Both the position numbers and the translations under genes were made by a program. Under the pieces are notes generated by a model. That model did no database searches and was not told the DNA's origin. It saw nothing but the letters and a program-made list of their open reading frames with translations. Shown piece by piece: positions 8,763 to 18,496 of a stretch of 64,000 nt of DNA. The stretch is from contig NZ_CP116619.1 of NCBI RefSeq assembly GCF_030409055.1, positions 3,015,628 through 3,079,627 of the forward strand, read 5' to 3'. Each line of letters begins with the position of its first letter. Position 1 is the first letter of the stretch. Origin of the DNA: Trichocoleus desertorum NBK24. GTDB taxonomy: Bacteria > Cyanobacteriota > Cyanobacteriia > FACHB-46.

Positions 8763-10156
8763 CGGCTGTTTTGGCGGAGCCAGTCTTTGCCGATTTGAAT
8801 GGTGACATCCGATTGTATAGCCCCTGTACTTTCAATTCGGACTTCACCCACGCCTAAGACTTGTCGTAAGGCTTCAGCGCTTTCTGCATCTCCTTGTTGC
8901 GCCACAATCCGAGTCACATTCAAAGGCTCACTCCAAGGGTTATTGACTGAAACATTGGAGTAGCCCGCTTCGGTGAGCGCATTCATCAGTCCTTCGGTAG
9001 CGGCAGACTCACGAGTGCTGTCTTGAATGGCCACGCGAAGATAAGCAGGATTTGTGGGTAGAGCGCTGCCTCCACCGAGATTAAAGTGCTGCGCCATGAT
9101 GGATTGAATGCGATCGTGGTCAGGAATCCAATAACTCGCTTCGTATTCACCCGGACCACTAAAGTCTCCCGGAACCATCAACATTTGCACATTAGAGCGG
9201 TTTGTCTGCGTAGCAAATCCGACCAAAGCCACGAGTTCCTCAACGCTCAGATTGGTGTCGAGATGCGATTGAATCACAGACAGAATTTTGGGAACACGAG
9301 CCAGGGTGGTGGGGTTGAGAGCTTGCTCCATCAAGGCCCGCATCAGCATTTGTTGGCGTTGAATGCGGCCAATATCGCCATTCTCGTCGTAGCGGAATCG
9401 CAGAAATTGCAGAGCTTGGTTGCCATTTAAGTGATGTTTGCCAGCTTTGAGATTGATGTAGAGGTGCTGGCTGTCATCTTGGTACTTCATGTCATTGGGG
9501 ATGTAGACCGTGACCCCACCCAAAGCATCGATTAGTTTTTCAATGCCTTGAACGTTGACGCGGACATAGCGATCGATGCCCACCCCATCTAGTAGCTCAC
9601 TAGTCGCTTTGGCGCTGAGGGCGGGGCCTCCGTAGTAGTTCGCTTCATTGATTTTCGTCACCCCGTAGCCTTCTACATAGGCGCGGGTGTCACGGGGAAT
9701 AGATAGTACTGCCAGCTTTTTGGTATCTGGGTCAAACCGAATCAACAGCATGGTGTCGGTTAGACCTTCAAAAGAGTTGAGGGTCGCGTGATAACCCAAG
9801 TCACGGGCGTTAGCAGGCGGGTTGGCAACATCCGTCGAGAGCACCTTTGCACCTAACAGCAGAATGCTAACGGGACGTGTGAGCTGGGGTAAGCGGAAGT
9901 TAGGATTACTGGAAATGCTTTCGCCTTGACCAAACACAGCCGCTTCTTCTGGGCTGAGCTTGCTCTGCATTAAAGGTGTGGTTGCCAGAGACACAGCCAG
10001 CAAAGCTCCAGCCGTTGCCGATAACATCGCAACCCCAGTGAGGCTAAACAATAGCCAAATTAGACGAGTATTACTGGATTTCTTAGGTTTCTTGGACACG
10101 GGTTGAGCAGAACGTTTCGGCAGCGATCGCTGGTAAGGAATCTTTTGGGTTGACAC
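8759..10156 (-). CDS. LytR-CpsA-Psr (LCP) family protein with LytR_C domain
   Basis: Membrane-anchored enzyme family that transfers undecaprenyl-linked glycopolymers onto the cell wall. The product is about 465 aa from GTG 10156, chosen because AGGA sits 5 bp upstream; another GTG at 10171 is in frame. Order: a basic cytoplasmic tail, one membrane helix (about residues 32-60), then the LCP domain with VSILLLGAK, DTMLLIRFD, LSIPRDTRAYVEG, GGVTVYIPNDMKY and LQFLRFRYDENGDIGRIQRQ, and finally a LytR_C domain (LRVAIQDSTRESAATEGLMN). The conserved Arg and Asp residues that bind the polyprenyl diphosphate are present. In cyanobacteria the acceptor is probably peptidoglycan; the polymer is unknown. 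Confidence 0.92.
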   Translation of the reverse strand: MSTQKIPYQRSLPKRSAQPVSKKPKKSSNTRLIWLLFSLTGVAMLSATAGALLAVSLATTPLMQSKLSPEEAAVFGQGESISSNPNFRLPQLTRPVSILLLGAKVLSTDVANPPANARDLGYHATLNSFEGLTDTMLLIRFDPDTKKLAVLSIPRDTRAYVEGYGVTKINEANYYGGPALSAKATSELLDGVGIDRYVRVNVQGIEKLIDALGGVTVYIPNDMKYQDDSQHLYINLKAGKHHLNGNQALQFLRFRYDENGDIGRIQRQQMLMRALMEQALNPTTLARVPKILSVIQSHLDTNLSVEELVALVGFATQTNRSNVQMLMVPGDFSGPGEYEASYWIPDHDRIQSIMAQHFNLGGGSALPTNPAYLRVAIQDSTRESAATEGLMNALTEAGYSNVSVNNPWSEPLNVTRIVAQQGDAESAEALRQVLGVGEVRIESTGAIQSDVTIQIGKDWLRQNSR

Positions 10157-10454
10157 TGGCTTCCTCAACACACACTAAGGCAAAGATAACTGAAGCTACT
10201 GGAGTTACTGGGAAACCTCTGCACCCGATTCCGTTCCCACCTGGCTGGCACCGAGATAGGTCAGCCAATCTAGAGTTGGCAGGCCAAGAGTTTCCTAGCC
10301 TCTGTCCAGTTCACAGCAGCATGTTAACAGTATTCCCTGGATTCTGCGCCAAAACTGGAAAGCCGATGCCCCCTCTTCAGATCTAGCAAAGAGAATTCCT
10401 CTTCGCGTTCAAACATAAGAGAGATTTGCAGCGTCTCTGAAGATAGATTCCTAC

Positions 10455-10814
10455 CTACGGCAGGCGATCGCTCAGATGACTGACTCCAGGTAAACGCAAG
10501 GGTTTACGCTGCCACAAACGCACCATCAACCAGATATTGACCAAAAAATAGCCAGAGGTGAGCAAGCTGCTCATCAATAGCAAAGGGAGAGTGAGAGATT
10601 CTGAAGTTTGCGCTCCAGTGCCTAATAAGATATACCCAAATAGCCATCCTAGAGCGAGGGTTACGACCAATCGGCTAAGCGCTTTTCTGGGGCGACCCCC
10701 TTCATTGCGGTACAGGGTCCAGATAGCAGGGAAGAAACCAACCACTGGGATCAGGTAGAAAAATATCTGTAATCGTTTCAGGTCTGGGTTTTCTAAGGGG
10801 TCAATGTCTCTCAT
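10455..10814 (-). CDS. Small conserved membrane protein
   Basis: A 119-residue protein starting at ATG 10814 (MRDIDPLENPDLKRLQ), which lies 2 bp after the DUF427 gene's stop; the longer open frame would overlap that gene. Three hydrophobic helices are visible: FFYLIPVVGFFPAIWTLY, a second around LALGWLFGYILLG and a third around YFLVNIWLMVRLW, with basic residues on the loops. Type of protein: unrecognised integral membrane protein, conserved-looking among cyanobacteria from memory. Tight spacing implies co-transcription and perhaps translational coupling with the DUF427 gene. Confidence 0.7.
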   Translation of the reverse strand: MRDIDPLENPDLKRLQIFFYLIPVVGFFPAIWTLYRNEGGRPRKALSRLVVTLALGWLFGYILLGTGAQTSESLTLPLLLMSSLLTSGYFLVNIWLMVRLWQRKPLRLPGVSHLSDRLP

Positions 10815-10816
10815 GC

Positions 10817-11311
10817 TTACCAACCCCAAGTCCCGGATGCACCCTTGAAAGGCCCCACAATATCGGAGGTGATCCAACCGCCGTAAAAGTTTCCTGGTTG
10901 GGGCTGGACTAGCTCACCATTGACGTAGCAGGCTTCCATCAGGTGGGGGTAAAACGCTACATAGTCCTTAATTGACTCAAAAGCAGGGGTTGGGTCTGGG
11001 TAAAACCAAGCCGCATTGGGAGCTTGGCGATCGCCTACTGCCACGGTGTAGTAGCCTGCCCGCCCTTTCCATTCGCACCACGAAGTTTGGGCCAAGGGGA
11101 TGAGATAGTCGGACTGAATATCAGCGGGGGGCAGATAATAAACAGGGGGATGGCTGGTTTCTAGAACTCGCTTGGCTTGATGGGTATCTGCAATGATGAC
11201 TCCATTGAAGACTACCTGGATATGTTTGGGTGAGTCTTCTAGACGGGGGGGACGAGGGTAGTCCCAGACTGATTCTTGTCCTGGGCCAGGGATAAGGCGC
11301 TCACGGTTCAC
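10817..11311 (-). CDS. DUF427 domain-containing protein
   Basis: A 164-residue soluble protein from GTG 11311, which has a good GAGGAG 9 bp upstream. The DUF427 signature is clear: VVFNGVIIADTHQAKRVLET, then YYLPPADI, TSWCEWKGRAGYYTV, AAWFYPDPTPAF, IKDYVAFYPHLMEACYVNGE. The domain is a compact beta fold whose biochemical role is not established. First gene of a two-gene unit with the membrane protein at 10455. Confidence 0.88.
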   Translation of the reverse strand: MNRERLIPGPGQESVWDYPRPPRLEDSPKHIQVVFNGVIIADTHQAKRVLETSHPPVYYLPPADIQSDYLIPLAQTSWCEWKGRAGYYTVAVGDRQAPNAAWFYPDPTPAFESIKDYVAFYPHLMEACYVNGELVQPQPGNFYGGWITSDIVGPFKGASGTWGW

Positions 11312-11648
11312 TAATAATCATCTCCTCAGAAAGACAACCTGCGCTAGCAAAATTTGTATGGTTTAAGCAGTGAAGTGCGATCGCGAAGCTCTAGAACGCG
11401 AAGCCCTAGAAACAGACGATCACTGGTTCTCCAGACAAACCCAGCTCATACAGGCCAAGGCAATCTTTTCTCCTAGGCTAACAACTGTGGAAAAATTCCA
11501 CTTGCTAACTCAGTTCCCAACTGAAGATGGGGAATACTGCCTACCATAGGTACTCTTCCAATTTTTCCAGTTGCATTCATGACTTCTCTGCAAGGCATCT
11601 ACTGCAAGCCCTGTCAATTCTACTTCTGCTCCTAAGAGGTTTTAACAG
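11312..11648. other. Intergenic region between divergent genes, with tandem duplication
   Basis: Separates the DUF427 gene (minus) and the hybrid kinase (plus). It holds a 15-bp imperfect tandem duplication at 11383-11412 (GCGAAGCTCTAGAAC then GCGAAGCCCTAGAAA) and a short palindrome GTGGAA-AAA-TTCCAC at 11487-11501. No open frame was recognised. Confidence 0.5.
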
Positions 11649-14600
11649 ATGCTGAGCGAACTTCTTTTCAGCGTTAACCTTTTGCTAGTAGGTTGCAACT
11701 TCGGCCTCGCCTTGCTGTTAGTCCGCAAGGTAAAACGCACGTCGCGTTTCTCTACGGATACACCCTGGTCTGCTCCACCACCGGGAATCTTGGCAACTGA
11801 ATTAGGCATGCAAACGGCTGAGCTAGAGGCACGACTTGCAGCCCAAGCCGCGATCGCCAAACGAGAGCAGTATCTAGCCGCTTTGGTTGAAGTTCAGCAG
11901 CAACTCTTGGTTTGTAGTGGGGGCTGGCATGACTACACTCAAATTCTGCAAATCTTGGGCCACGTTTCAGGAGCTAGCCGAGTTTATATATTTGAAAATC
12001 ACTACGCCAATGGTTGTGCAGACAGCACCCAACTGTTGATGAGCCAGCGAGCTGAGTGGTGTGCCGCCGGAATTCAACCAGAAATTGATAATCCAGATTT
12101 ACAAAATCTTTCCTACGCCGACTTTTTCCCTCGTTGGGCGCAGAAGTTGGCCCAAGGCGAGATTGTAGCTGGCATCGTGGCCGATTTTCCTGAATCTGAA
12201 CAAGTGATTCTGGAGCCTCAAGGGATTTTGTCAATTCTGGTTTTGCCCTTTATTGCTAATACGCGATTTTGTGGCTTTATTGGTTTTGACAACTGTGTCG
12301 AAGCGCGAGCCTGGGAAACCTCAGAGATTGATTTGTTGCGGGCCGCCGCCGCCGCGATCGCGCTTGCCCAAGAACGCCATCAAGCAGAGATGAGTTTGCA
12401 ACAGCAGTTTCAGCGAACTCTTTTGCTGAAGAAAATCACCGAAGAAATTCGCCAAAGTTTGGATGCGTCGCAGGTTTTTCAGACGGCAGTGGCCCAAATT
12501 GGTCAAGTTTTTAGGGTGAATCGTTGCGTTATTCGTACCTATTCGACCGCGCCCACTCCTTGCATTAGCTTGGTGGCCCAATATGCTGAACCGAGCTTTG
12601 ACTTAGTCAACCGGGCTGAAGTCATGGACATTTCGGCAGTGAATAATGCCTTGGTGTCAAATATCTTGATGGCAGATCGAGCGATCGCCTATACCAATGT
12701 CTATGCCGATCCACTGTTAGAACCCTATCACTTCATCTTTGATGCCTTAGACCTTAAATCTTTATTGACGGTTCGTACTTCCTACCAAGGAGAACCGAAT
12801 GGCGTGATCAGCTTGTATCAGTGCGACCAATGCCGCACCTGGACTCCTGACGAATTGGAACTCCTAGAGTCAGTGGCAGTTCAGGTAGGCATTGCCCTGG
12901 CTCAAGCCCATTTATTAGAGCAGGAACAGCATCAACGCCAAAAGCTGACTGAGCAGAACGAAGCCTTAGAACAGGCAAGGCGAACTGCTGAAAGTGCCAA
13001 CCAAACCAAGAGCGAATTCTTAGCAACCGTCAGTCACGAAATCCGCACGCCGATGAATGCGGTAATTGGCATGACCGGGCTTTTGCTCGATACGGGGCTG
13101 GGCGCTCAACAGCGAGATTTTGTAGAGACAATTCGCAATAGCGGAGAAGCGCTCTTAACCATCATCAATGACATTTTAGACTTCTCCAAAATCGAATCTG
13201 GCAAGCTAGAGCTAGAGCAACAACCCTTTCATCTTTGTACCTGCATTGAGGGGGTGCTAGATTTGCTGTCCCCGAAAGCCGCAGAAAAAGGGCTACAAGT
13301 AGCTTATGTGATGGACCCGCAGGTTCCTGCCGAAATTGTCGGTGATATCACTCGAATGCGGCAGATTCTAGTGAATTTGCTCGGCAATGCCATTAAATTC
13401 ACGCCAGCAGGAGAAGTGGTCATTTCTGTAACGGCCCGCAAGTTATCCACCACCCATCCCTCCCAAAGTTCTACGACACCAAAATATGTAATTCGGATCG
13501 CGGTAAAAGATACGGGGATTGGGATTCCGGGCGATCGCCTGCACCGTCTGTTCCATCCCTTTAGCCAAATTGATGCCTCTACCAGTCGCCAGTATGGAGG
13601 GACGGGGTTAGGACTCGCCATCAGCCAACGTTTAAGCGAGATGATGGGAGGCCGCATTTGGGTGGAAAGCGAAGTGGGGGCAGGCTCTACCTTCTATTTC
13701 TCAATTTTGGCTGAGGCATCTGCGACCACTAGAGAAAATGGCTTCCCTATGCGATCGCCCCAGTTTGTTGGGAAACGTTTGCTGATCGTAGAAAGCAACG
13801 CCACTAATCGCCAAATTTTGGTGCAGCAAGCCCAAATGTGGGGAGTCACAGCTCAAGCTGTCAGTACCAGTCAAGAGGCTCTCCATCAGCTCCAACCAGG
13901 GTGCGCTTTCGATTTAGTGATTCTTGATCCACAAATTCCTGGCAGCAATGGTCTGACGCTCGCAGCGACGATCCGCCAACAACCGCACTGCCAAGCCTTG
14001 CCTCTGATTGTATTGATCGCTGTGGGCCAGTTAGAGGAGCAGACTCAACTACAAAATATCAAGGTGGCTGCATTTCTGCCTAAACCGATTAAGCAATCGC
14101 AGTTCTACGAACTATTGATGCAGATCTGGGGCACCGATTCAGGATTAGCTTCAGCGCCACTGCGAGTTACTGCGGCTAAAGCGGAAATACCTTGGCTGGC
14201 AACCCAGCATCCGTTACGGGTTCTGTTGGCAGAAGACAATGTGGTGAATCAAAAAGTCGCCCTACATCTGCTCCAACGCATGGGATATCGAGCGGATGTG
14301 GCGGGCAATGGCTTGGAAGTACTAGCGGCCTTAGATCGTCAAACTTACGATCTGGTTTTGATGGACATGCAGATGCCCGAAATGGATGGTTTAACTGCGA
14401 CCCAAAAGATTTGCCGGGAACGCTCTGCGACTGAACGCCCTCACATTGTGGCGATGACTGCCAACGCTATGCAGGGCGATCGAGAAGTTTGTCTGCAAGT
14501 GGGTATGGATGACTATATCAGCAAGCCGATTCGCGTTGAAGAACTCATACGGGTGTTGCGGGAATGCCCGGTGAGCGTGGCGCAGAGCTGGCCTGGGGCT

Positions 14601-14966
14601 GGTGTAGCATCCTTAGAAAATGTAATTGATTTAGAGTCATTACAATCTCTGAAGCAGATGAATGCAGGTCAATCTGCCAATATGCTGCAAGAAACAATTG
14701 ATAGTTATTTGGCGGAAGCCTCTGAGTTAGTACGAGCGATCGCCCTAGCCGTCGCCAATCGAGACGCAGCCCCTCTTCACCAAGCGGCCCGGACCTTGAA
14801 ATCGATCAGTACTATCGTAGGGGCCATGTCTTTAGCTGAGCTTTGCCAAGAGCTAGAAGCCATTGGCGGTCAGGAAACACTGGAAGAAGCAGTGGTTTTG
14901 CTGCCACGCCTAGACCTGGAATATCGCCAAGTCAGAACTGCTTTGCAACAACTTAGAGACTGTTGA
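11649..14966 (+). CDS. Hybrid sensor histidine kinase / response regulator (GAF-GAF-HK-REC-REC-Hpt)
   Basis: A 1105-residue multi-step phosphorelay protein. Order: one N-terminal membrane helix (about 5-26), GAF domain (about 75-235), GAF domain (about 255-420), coiled linker, HisKA with [19 protein letters not shown] (His463), HATPase with N box [12 protein letters not shown]1 DTGIGIP and G2 [10 protein letters not shown], receiver 1 (about 713-830), receiver 2 (about 853-975) and a C-terminal Hpt-like domain (about 1000-1100). Receiver 2 is complete (LLAEDN, acceptor Asp906, Lys in SKPI). Receiver 1 keeps the acceptor Asp760 but has ES where the acidic pair belongs. The Hpt-like domain has Arg1048 where the phospho-accepting His is expected. 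AAGAGG precedes the ATG. The signal is unknown; GAF domains usually bind small molecules or bilins, and I see no clear bilin cysteine motif. Confidence 0.93.
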   Translation: MLSELLFSVNLLLVGCNFGLALLLVRKVKRTSRFSTDTPWSAPPPGILATELGMQTAELEARLAAQAAIAKREQYLAALVEVQQQLLVCSGGWHDYTQILQILGHVSGASRVYIFENHYANGCADSTQLLMSQRAEWCAAGIQPEIDNPDLQNLSYADFFPRWAQKLAQGEIVAGIVADFPESEQVILEPQGILSILVLPFIANTRFCGFIGFDNCVEARAWETSEIDLLRAAAAAIALAQERHQAEMSLQQQFQRTLLLKKITEEIRQSLDASQVFQTAVAQIGQVFRVNRCVIRTYSTAPTPCISLVAQYAEPSFDLVNRAEVMDISAVNNALVSNILMADRAIAYTNVYADPLLEPYHFIFDALDLKSLLTVRTSYQGEPNGVISLYQCDQCRTWTPDELELLESVAVQVGIALAQAHLLEQEQHQRQKLTEQNEALEQARRTAESANQTKSEFLATVSHEIRTPMNAVIGMTGLLLDTGLGAQQRDFVETIRNSGEALLTIINDILDFSKIESGKLELEQQPFHLCTCIEGVLDLLSPKAAEKGLQVAYVMDPQVPAEIVGDITRMRQILVNLLGNAIKFTPAGEVVISVTARKLSTTHPSQSSTTPKYVIRIAVKDTGIGIPGDRLHRLFHPFSQIDASTSRQYGGTGLGLAISQRLSEMMGGRIWVESEVGAGSTFYFSILAEASATTRENGFPMRSPQFVGKRLLIVESNATNRQILVQQAQMWGVTAQAVSTSQEALHQLQPGCAFDLVILDPQIPGSNGLTLAATIRQQPHCQALPLIVLIAVGQLEEQTQLQNIKVAAFLPKPIKQSQFYELLMQIWGTDSGLASAPLRVTAAKAEIPWLATQHPLRVLLAEDNVVNQKVALHLLQRMGYRADVAGNGLEVLAALDRQTYDLVLMDMQMPEMDGLTATQKICRERSATERPHIVAMTANAMQGDREVCLQVGMDDYISKPIRVEELIRVLRECPVSVAQSWPGAGVASLENVIDLESLQSLKQMNAGQSANMLQETIDSYLAEASELVRAIALAVANRDAAPLHQAARTLKSISTIVGAMSLAELCQELEAIGGQETLEEAVVLLPRLDLEYRQVRTALQQLRDC

Positions 14967-15657
14967 TACATTCGGCATGATCATAGGCTGGGCTATTAAC
15001 CTTGGTGCTGACGGGGTAAGCAGTCATCGTTTCTGCTGGATACGGCTGAAGCAAAGGTTGCAACGGCTCTAGCTGGCGTACGGCGGGATCGAGCCACAAG
15101 TCATAGCTGCTAGGTGGCAAAATCACTGGCATGCGATCGTGAATTGTGCTGAGTAATTCATTGGCTTGGGTCGTCAGAATCGTGCAGGAATCAATGCTTT
15201 CACCCTCTGGGCTTTGCCAATGCTCCCACAGCCCTGCGAAGGCGAACGGTTGTTGGTTTAGGAACCGAAAGTAAAAGGGTTGCTTTTTCCCCTCTAGACG
15301 CTGCCATTCGTAGAACCCATCAGCCACAATCAGGCAGCGCCTTTGCCGAAATGCAGACCTGAAGGCAGGTTTCTCCGCCACAGTTTCGGCGCGAGCATTA
15401 ATCATCTTGGCTCCCATCTTCATGTCTTTGGCCCAACTGGGAATCAAGCCCCAACGGAGCTGTCGCATTTGCCGTTCTGTCCGGTCGGGTGCCTCTTCGG
15501 AGGTCTGGTTAGAGGCTGACTCTGTGGTAGCAAGCACCGCCGTCACTGGTTGGGTCGGAGCGATATTGTATCGGGGTGGCAAGTCGGGGACTACGGATAG
15601 CTGAAAGGTAGCCGCAAGGGTTGTGGCAGATTGGCTCTGAGTAAATCGTCCACACAT
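14953..15657 (-). CDS. SOS response-associated peptidase (SRAP) family protein, YedK/HMCES type
   Basis: DNA-protein crosslinking enzyme that shields abasic sites in single-stranded DNA. The 234-residue product starts MCGRFTQS, so Cys2 becomes N-terminal after Met removal, as the mechanism needs. Other signatures are present: YNIAPTQPV (the Asn of the active site), [26 protein letters not shown] with the catalytic Glu, [13 protein letters not shown], and [19 protein letters not shown] with the active-site His. The gene converges with the hybrid kinase and overlaps its 3' end by 14 bp. Confidence 0.93.
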   Translation of the reverse strand: MCGRFTQSQSATTLAATFQLSVVPDLPPRYNIAPTQPVTAVLATTESASNQTSEEAPDRTERQMRQLRWGLIPSWAKDMKMGAKMINARAETVAEKPAFRSAFRQRRCLIVADGFYEWQRLEGKKQPFYFRFLNQQPFAFAGLWEHWQSPEGESIDSCTILTTQANELLSTIHDRMPVILPPSSYDLWLDPAVRQLEPLQPLLQPYPAETMTAYPVSTKVNSPAYDHAECINSL

Positions 15658-15823
15658 GTCTAAATTCTTCGCCTCTCAAACCTGGGATAGCTTTTTTTAG
15701 CAATTAATTCTCTTACATTGAATGTAGAGCCAGGTCGCAGGAGGCTAGCTCTGTCTAGCGAAGAATCTTAGTTTTTCATAATACTCTTGCTAAAGTTTAT
15801 TTTGTAGATTGGGCTTGACCACC

Positions 15824-17068
15824 GTGTCCAACGATAGGTTTCCACTGAAAACTCAATCTGACGCATCCGCATCTGTCCATCGGCCTACGCAAGCTCGTCG
15901 GCTTTTGAATTGGTGGCAATCGCTCAAGCCATTTCCTCGCTTCTTGGCGATCGCCCTAGCAGCACCGCTACTCGTGCTGAACGCTTGGGCGCTGTCGTTG
16001 ATGTTCGCGTATTTCCATTCGCTAATTGTGATTTTGGTCGGCGCGTCTTTGATCGCGTTCCTCCTCAACTACCCAGTCGGTTGGCTAGAGCGGCATGGTG
16101 CACAACGGCAACAAGCAGCAATTTTGGTCTTTCTGTTAGCGCTGTCGGTCTTGCTAGCTTTAGGTGTGACCCTAGTGCCTTTGGTGTTCAGCCAAGCCCA
16201 ACAATTGGTCAGCCGCTTACCGGAATGGATTGATTCAGGGCGACGGCAACTGCTGATGTTGAATGAGCGGGCGGAAACGTTGAACCTGCCTGTGAATTTC
16301 GATGCGTTGGTGGTGCAAATCAACGATCGCTTGAAGGGACAATTGCAGGCGATCGCAGGACAAGCGCTCAACTTGGCTGTGATTACCGTGACGAGTTTGC
16401 TGGATGGCTTGCTGACCATTGTGTTGTCGTTTTACTTGCTGCAACACAGCGATCGCCTCTGGTTTAGCTTAGTGGAGTGGCTACCCACCCCTGCTCGTCA
16501 GCCTTTTACCCAAACGCTGCGCCTCAGTTTTCAAAACTTCTTCATCGGGCAGTTAATTCTTGCCACCTGCATGGCTTCGGCCCTCATTCCTACGTTTTTG
16601 TGGCTCAAGGTGCCGTTTGGCTTGTTGTTCGGCCTCACCATTGGTTTCATGGCTTTGGTGCCTTTTGGTGGCACTGTAGGGATTGCTTTAGTGACGCTGT
16701 TGGTGACTTTGCAAAACGTGTGGTTGGGGCTGCGAGTTTTGCTAGCCTCGGTGATTGTGCAACAAATTTTGGAAAACTTGATTGCGCCTAGAATTTTAAG
16801 CAGTGTGACGGGGCTAAATCCAGTCTGGGTACTAATTTCGATTTTGGCTGGAGCTCGTGTGGGTGGGCTACTTGGTGTGATTGTGGCTGTTCCAACCGCA
16901 GTGGTGATCAAAACTGCTTTGATGGCCTTGCGATCGCCCAACTTAGCGCACGCAGTCACCCCCAACTTTGCAGCGGAAGGCTCTATCACCCCTCCTCGGA
17001 CGATCGTAGAGACAGCACCGATTCACCCGCCCGAAGACGCAACGCCCCAAGAGTTGCCCAACTCCTAG
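15824..17068 (+). CDS. AI-2E family transporter
   Basis: Polytopic inner-membrane protein of the family that includes E. coli TqsA and several ion antiporters; the true substrate in cyanobacteria is unknown. About 414 aa from GTG 15824 (TTG 15809 is also possible). After a polar N-terminus there are two adjacent helices, then a hydrophobic block (AILVFLLALSVLLALGVTLV), a soluble segment with amphipathic helices, and at least four more helices ending in the conserved PxxxxGxxxGxxL-like block (ISILAGARVGGLLGVIVAVP). The C-terminal 50 residues are Pro-rich and cytoplasmic. It converges with the serpin gene, 19 bp away. Confidence 0.88.
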   Translation: MSNDRFPLKTQSDASASVHRPTQARRLLNWWQSLKPFPRFLAIALAAPLLVLNAWALSLMFAYFHSLIVILVGASLIAFLLNYPVGWLERHGAQRQQAAILVFLLALSVLLALGVTLVPLVFSQAQQLVSRLPEWIDSGRRQLLMLNERAETLNLPVNFDALVVQINDRLKGQLQAIAGQALNLAVITVTSLLDGLLTIVLSFYLLQHSDRLWFSLVEWLPTPARQPFTQTLRLSFQNFFIGQLILATCMASALIPTFLWLKVPFGLLFGLTIGFMALVPFGGTVGIALVTLLVTLQNVWLGLRVLLASVIVQQILENLIAPRILSSVTGLNPVWVLISILAGARVGGLLGVIVAVPTAVVIKTALMALRSPNLAHAVTPNFAAEGSITPPRTIVETAPIHPPEDATPQELPNS

Positions 17069-17087
17069 GGATTGTTCAAGCTCGGAT

Positions 17088-18380
17088 CTAGGTCTGGGGA
17101 TTGGTGATTGAGCCCATAAACAGCAAGTTGCCCGTTTCGTTGTCTCGAATTGCGCCAAAGAAGGGGCGATCGGCTACGAATTTGAAGGGCGTTGGTGGAA
17201 ATTGAGCCGAGGTGACGATCATTTCTACCGAAGTTGCCGCCGCTGCCTCAGTCCCCACTTCATTGACTTCCACAAATGTTTTATGGCGGACTTGATCGAT
17301 CGCCAAGTTTCCTGCCCCCATCCCCGAAAAATCTGCGCGTCCCCCCTCAAAGGCCACACCCATGCCCAATGCCTTCAAAGCATTATTGAGATTGAGGTCG
17401 TACTCTAGCTTGAACTTGGGAACTTGAATCGAACCTGGCCGATTTTGGAACTTGTTCATCCACTGCTCCCAATTGGCTGCGGTCAAGTCTCGGTAAAAAG
17501 AAGACAAATTTGATTGAGATTTGGGCACAAACAGATACAGACTAAAGCGCCCTTCCCCGTAGGGCAAACTCACCGCTTGAAATTTGTCGGTTTCGTAGTA
17601 GTCATATTTTCCCGTCTGGGTCATCATGGGATGCTGTTTGCGCGTGCCATTCGCCAGCGTAAAGGGACGGGCTACCGTATCGGCTGCATCGAAGGCCTCG
17701 CTCCACTTGCCTTTGAAGTAGACCGCATTCAGCAGTAACAACGCCAAATTTGGTTGGACTCGATCCACAATTTGGTTAATCTTGCCACGGGTCTTCTCTT
17801 TGACCCAGCCGTTGATCTGGCTAACTGCCTGAGGTTTGGTGAAATCAAGTTCTGTGATCTGGGCTTTGTAAAACTGTTGGTTACGCTGCAAAAACTCCCG
17901 CTGGAGCCTTGCGCCTCTTCGAGTCCACAACGAGTTGGCGATCGCCACTTCCACGGCTGGATCTGCCTTTTGCAATCCTGAAATCAGAGCGGCATTGCTT
18001 TGATTCACATCTGCCAAGCTTAATCCTTGCAGTTCCAATGCTTTCGCCATCGCTTGCTGCGTTTCGCCTTTGGCTCCGTTGTAAGTCATGGCTAAGGCGA
18101 TCGCGACGCTAGAGGGGGAGATGAAAACATTCTTGCCAGCGTCAGCTTTCAGGGCTTGGGCAAATAGCTTCAACCCAAAGCGGGTGTTGGCAGTCACGAG
18201 CTTGGGGTTAATCGCGCCTGGTGACATTGCAGTTTTAGGGCTGGGGCGTGCTGGGGCTGAGGATTGGGGCCGCGCCATTGCTGTCTCTGTGGTCGCAAAC
18301 TGCCAACTCCCTAGCAAACCAAAAAGTAATAAGGTACTAGCGCTGAGCGTACCAACCCGTTGCAATGACCGTAATTTCAT
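17088..18380 (-). CDS. Secreted serpin family protease inhibitor
   Basis: Suicide-substrate inhibitor of serine (or cysteine) proteases. The 430-residue precursor has an N-terminal signal peptide (hydrophobic stretch about 12-30, AMA cleavage-like site near 35) and a Pro/Ser-rich spacer before a complete serpin core: NVFISPSSVAIALAMTYNGA, NSLWTRRG, INGWVKEKTRGKI, LLNAVYFKGKW, the HKTFVEVNEVGTEAAAATS shutter and hinge, and DRPFFGAIRDNETGNLLFMG at the C-terminus. The small-residue hinge GTEAAAAT fits an inhibitory serpin. Counting Gly as P15 puts P1-P1' at Thr-Ser, suggesting a target that cleaves after small residues; the count may be off by one or two. It lies 116 bp downstream of a subtilisin-like protease gene on the same strand. 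Confidence 0.93.
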   Translation of the reverse strand: MKLRSLQRVGTLSASTLLLFGLLGSWQFATTETAMARPQSSAPARPSPKTAMSPGAINPKLVTANTRFGLKLFAQALKADAGKNVFISPSSVAIALAMTYNGAKGETQQAMAKALELQGLSLADVNQSNAALISGLQKADPAVEVAIANSLWTRRGARLQREFLQRNQQFYKAQITELDFTKPQAVSQINGWVKEKTRGKINQIVDRVQPNLALLLLNAVYFKGKWSEAFDAADTVARPFTLANGTRKQHPMMTQTGKYDYYETDKFQAVSLPYGEGRFSLYLFVPKSQSNLSSFYRDLTAANWEQWMNKFQNRPGSIQVPKFKLEYDLNLNNALKALGMGVAFEGGRADFSGMGAGNLAIDQVRHKTFVEVNEVGTEAAAATSVEMIVTSAQFPPTPFKFVADRPFFGAIRDNETGNLLFMGSITNPQT

Positions 18381-18474
18381 GGGGCAGTAGGGTTTAGGGA
18401 TGAGAAACTTTCCTCTCCTAGATTAGTCAGGTCAGGATTAAAGCAGAGGGTAGTTACCTTTTTCGCAACATCTA

Positions 18475-18494
18475 TTACATGGAGTTACATGGAG
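18475..18494. repeat. 10-bp perfect tandem duplication
   Basis: TTACATGGAG occurs twice back to back, directly after the subtilase stop codon and before the serpin gene (both on the minus strand). Confidence 0.9.
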
Positions 18495-18496
18495 TC

